From UBA12088 sp964568345 (lineage in GTDB: Bacteria > Patescibacteriota > Minisyncoccia > Phycocordibacterales > UBA12088), in the NCBI GenBank assembly GCA_964568345.1, contig CAZMPG010000049.1:1-6415 (forward strand): DNA of 6,415 bases, read 5' to 3'. The notes under the pieces are model-generated. The model made no database searches, had not been told where the DNA came from, and was given only the letters and a program-made list of their open reading frames with translations. Numbering within the stretch: position 1 is the stretch's first letter; each line of letters opens with the position of its first letter. Shown here piece by piece: positions 5,285-6,415 of the stretch. Both the position numbers and the translations under genes were made by a program.

Positions 5285-5301
5285 TCCAGGGACACGCTTT
5301 C

Positions 5302-5310
5302 TGCTACGAT
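5302..5310 (+). promoter_or_regulatory. Extended -10 promoter of tRNA-Gly
   Basis: TGCTACGAT (5302-5310) fits an extended -10 (TGN followed by TACGAT). The predicted start, ~5317, is two bases before the mature tRNA 5' end. No good -35 lies at 16-18 bp; TTGCCA at 5276-5281 is 23 bp away, which is too far. Read-through from clpP is an alternative source of the transcript. Confidence 0.4.
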
Positions 5311-5318
5311 ACAGTCAG

Positions 5319-5389
5319 GCGGGCATCGTTTAGTGGTAGGACGCGACCCTTCCAAGGTTGAGATGGGAGTTCGATTCTCCCTGCCCGCA
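5319..5389 (+). tRNA. tRNA-Gly (anticodon UCC)
   Basis: A complete cloverleaf of 71 nt. The acceptor arms GCGGGCA (5319-5325) and TGCCCGC (5382-5388) are fully paired. The D-stem is GTTT/GGAC with two G·U pairs around AGTGGTA. The anticodon stem is CGACC/GGTTG (one G·U) around loop CTTCCAA, with anticodon TCC at 5351-5353. The variable region is four bases, and the T-arm is GGGAG-TTCGATT-CTCCC. The identity is glycine, reading GGA/GGG and probably other GGN codons. The discriminator base is A (5389), and the genome continues CAC, so the CCA end is not encoded and must be added enzymatically. The 5' half closely resembles bacterial tRNA-Gly(UCC). It converges with the regulator at 5416, leaving a 26-nt gap. 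Confidence 0.96.
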
Positions 5390-5415
5390 CACGACATAAT
5401 GGACAAAAACTATCG

Positions 5416-6141
5416 CTACAGCTTTCGGTAGAGAAGGAGAAAGAGCTTCTTCTGAAACTCGGCTATCTTGCTGTTCTCGATGACGATCGCCGTCTCTGTG
5501 TTGTAGTCAATGTACGCGACTTTCGTACCATACATGATTTGGGTGACATCCTGGTCAAAGAGGTCGTACTCCTTGGGGACCACCTTCAGAGCTCGTTCAA
5601 GCCGTGGTTTTTTCTCACGCGCACGGGCTTCACTCGTGATCACGTACCGCTCGAGCCGCTTTGCGTCACGCCGTGCAGCGTAATCGGTGGGGAGGAACGA
5701 TTCGGCACGCTTACCATCTTGTGCTGAGCTGTACCGATAGAAGATGTCACCGCGCTTCAGGCTTGTCACGAGGTCGGTGAATATGGTTGCTATCTCGCGC
5801 TTCCCCGTGAGGTACTTCACGATTGGTCGTGCATCGAGCGTCTCATACGTGCTCCGGAGTCGTGGCACGAGCTCGCGAAACTGTGCGGACAATCCCTCGA
5901 AAATGGCTTCGAGTGTTTCTGGCGGTGCCGCAACATAGAGCCGGCGCCTACCCTGGAGCGCTTTCGTCACGAGTCGCTTCGTCTCCATGGCGGGTAGTGC
6001 TTGGTAGATAGCCGGGCGATGGATGCAGGTCTTGTGAGAGATCGCCGCTACGGTCGATGGCCCACACTCGATAAGTGCGAGGTAGATCAGACTCTCCCGC
6101 TCGGTAAGCCCTATATGCTCGAGGATACTGCTCTGCTCCAT
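5416..6141 (-). CDS. TrmB-like winged-helix transcriptional regulator 2
   Basis: A 241-residue protein with the same layout as the regulator at 395-1177. An N-terminal winged helix (residues ~4-72) begins ILEHIGLTERESLIYLALIE, has a recognition-helix region HRPAIYQALPAMETKRLV, and exits through RRRLYVAAPP. A helical linker (~75-103) leads to a C-terminal domain starting PIVKYLTGKREIATIFTDLV (106-125) and ending MYGTKVAYIDYNTETAIVIE (203-222) followed by a basic, hydrophobic helix. The opening and closing segments of that domain parallel those of regulator 1 (PGVVFFEGTEGVRRVYDD; KVAIVAF...GTIIE), so the two are homologous but clearly diverged. The domain is basic and may bind a phosphorylated or acidic ligand; this is inference. 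ATG 6141 follows a good promoter (6169-6197) with a leader of ~20 nt and no Shine-Dalgarno. It faces tRNA-Gly tail to tail. Family assignment is confident; target genes are unknown. Confidence 0.86.
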   Translation of the reverse strand: MEQSSILEHIGLTERESLIYLALIECGPSTVAAISHKTCIHRPAIYQALPAMETKRLVTKALQGRRRLYVAAPPETLEAIFEGLSAQFRELVPRLRSTYETLDARPIVKYLTGKREIATIFTDLVTSLKRGDIFYRYSSAQDGKRAESFLPTDYAARRDAKRLERYVITSEARAREKKPRLERALKVVPKEYDLFDQDVTQIMYGTKVAYIDYNTETAIVIENSKIAEFQKKLFLLLYRKL

Positions 6142-6149
6142 GAAAGTGG

Positions 6150-6160
6150 ACTATTTTAGT
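6150..6160. promoter_or_regulatory. Possible operator at the start of regulator 2 mRNA
   Basis: ACTA-TTT-TAGT is a perfect inverted repeat with 4-bp arms, located just downstream of the predicted transcription start (~6162) of the regulator gene. The regulator 1 promoter has the related palindrome ACTAGT at 364-369, overlapping its -10. TrmB-family sites described in archaea are also built on TACT-type half-sites. The match is short and could be chance. Confidence 0.25.
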
Positions 6161-6168
6161 ACACAAAA

Positions 6169-6197
6169 AGTATATACCATCTGCATATGTACATCAA
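6169..6197 (-). promoter_or_regulatory. Sigma70-type promoter of regulator 2
   Basis: On the minus strand, TTGATG (6197-6192) is followed after exactly 17 bp by TATACT (6174-6169), the same -10 hexamer as at the regulator 1 promoter. The predicted start is ~6162, about 20 nt upstream of the ATG at 6141. An 8-bp palindrome, ATGTACAT (6187-6194), overlaps the -35. Confidence 0.65.
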
Positions 6198-6312
6198 CAT
6201 ATTATTAATATTACTCGTATAGGTATGACACATGAGTGTATTTATATATGACAAATATGTGATCTTCGTGTACGTTGCCCGTTGGAGATGGGTTGCTACG
6301 CTACCAAACACC
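6198..6312. other. Gene-free right flank, AT-rich then GC-rich
   Basis: No gene is visible. Bases up to ~6260 are AT-rich and hold short inverted repeats: TATTAATA (6203-6210) and ACAC-ATGA-GTGT (6228-6239). Then composition shifts sharply to GC-rich. A hairpin with one mismatch, GGTTGC-TAC-GCTACC (6291-6305), shares ten bases with the hairpin upstream of clpP. The AT-rich part is best read as the upstream region of regulator 2. Confidence 0.5.
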
Positions 6313-6394
6313 GCTAGCGAGGTGAGGGGGCGACTAGACCGGACCGTGGTGGGATACGCCCACTAGTGTCCAACAAAAATCTCACCACCCGAGC
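6313..6394. repeat. Nested inverted repeat, structured RNA or element end
   Basis: Outer arms 6313-6326 and 6381-6394 are complementary at 11 of 14 positions, including a continuous GGTGAG/CTCACC. Inside them, arms 6341-6353 (GGACCGTGGTGGG) and 6359-6371 pair over 13 positions with two mismatches and one G·U, closing a five-base loop, ATACG. The single-stranded parts would be 6327-6340 and 6372-6380. The inner 3' arm includes the palindrome CACTAGTG (6361-6368). I do not recognise the family. It could be a non-coding RNA, a mobile-element end, or the edge of a feature that continues past the window. On the minus strand a frame of 33 codons crosses it, open at the window edge. Confidence 0.4.
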
Positions 6395-6415
6395 TTTAAC
6401 TGCGGATCCGGGGGC

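Noticed and set aside
6368..6374. GTCCAAC as an integron attC R''-type box (RYYYAAC)
   Set aside because: A seven-base degenerate match only. No partner GTTRRRY box at the right distance is visible in the window, and no integrase is present.
6314..6415. Minus-strand frame of 33 codons open at the right edge
   Set aside because: It coincides with the nested inverted repeat, has no recognisable motif and no visible start. It could be the end of a gene beyond the window, but it cannot be supported here.
1..6415. CRISPR array, transposase, phage or defence genes
   Set aside because: No regularly spaced repeats, cas-like products, transposase motifs or phage structural genes were found on either strand.

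Overview
The window looks like a piece of a moderately GC-rich, very compact genome of a Candidatus Patescibacteria (CPR) bacterium, most likely in the Parcubacteria/Paceibacteria part of that group. This is an inference, not a database result. It rests on the wording of the bL28 protein, two bacterial TrmB-like regulators of the kind common in CPR genomes, a short site-2-protease-type membrane peptidase, a tRNA gene without encoded CCA, and very short gaps between genes. TGA acts as a stop (end of the first regulator), so the UGA=Gly code of Gracilibacteria/SR1 is not in use.

Layout, left to right. 1-394: a gene-free stretch, GC-rich with hairpins at the left end, then AT-rich with several perfect palindromes, ending in a clear sigma70-type promoter. 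395-1177 (+): TrmB-like regulator 1. It is convergent with a minus-strand unit (1262-3316) that reads, in transcription order, a 46-residue single-helix membrane protein, triosephosphate isomerase (tpiA) and phosphoglycerate kinase (pgk). 3352-3398: promoter of that unit, abutting the terminator of the gene upstream. 3429-3671 (-): ribosomal protein bL28 (rpmB), divergent from 3714-4370 (+), an M50 metalloprotease; the two share a 42-bp gap with a palindromic extended -10 element. 4371-4612: intergenic, with a degenerate long palindromic repeat of the CGTCATTGCGAG type. 4613-5212 (+): clpP. 5319-5389 (+): tRNA-Gly(UCC). 5416-6141 (-): TrmB-like regulator 2. 6142-6415: an AT-rich promoter region, then a GC-rich nested inverted repeat at the right edge.

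How the parts fit. TpiA and PGK catalyse neighbouring steps of lower glycolysis. TrmB proteins in archaea control sugar uptake and glycolytic genes, so a regulator beside tpiA/pgk is suggestive, but nothing in the sequence proves a link. The inferred promoters resemble each other (TTGnnn near -35, often TGnTAC... extended -10). They put start codons only a few to about 25 nt from the predicted transcription starts, and no gene has a recognisable Shine-Dalgarno sequence. Short-leader or leaderless translation seems to be the local norm.

Most of the window is ordinary housekeeping content. The points most worth a second look are the short-leader promoter pattern, the right-edge nested inverted repeat, the shortened catalytic loop 6 of the isomerase, and the small membrane protein placed 3 nt before tpiA.
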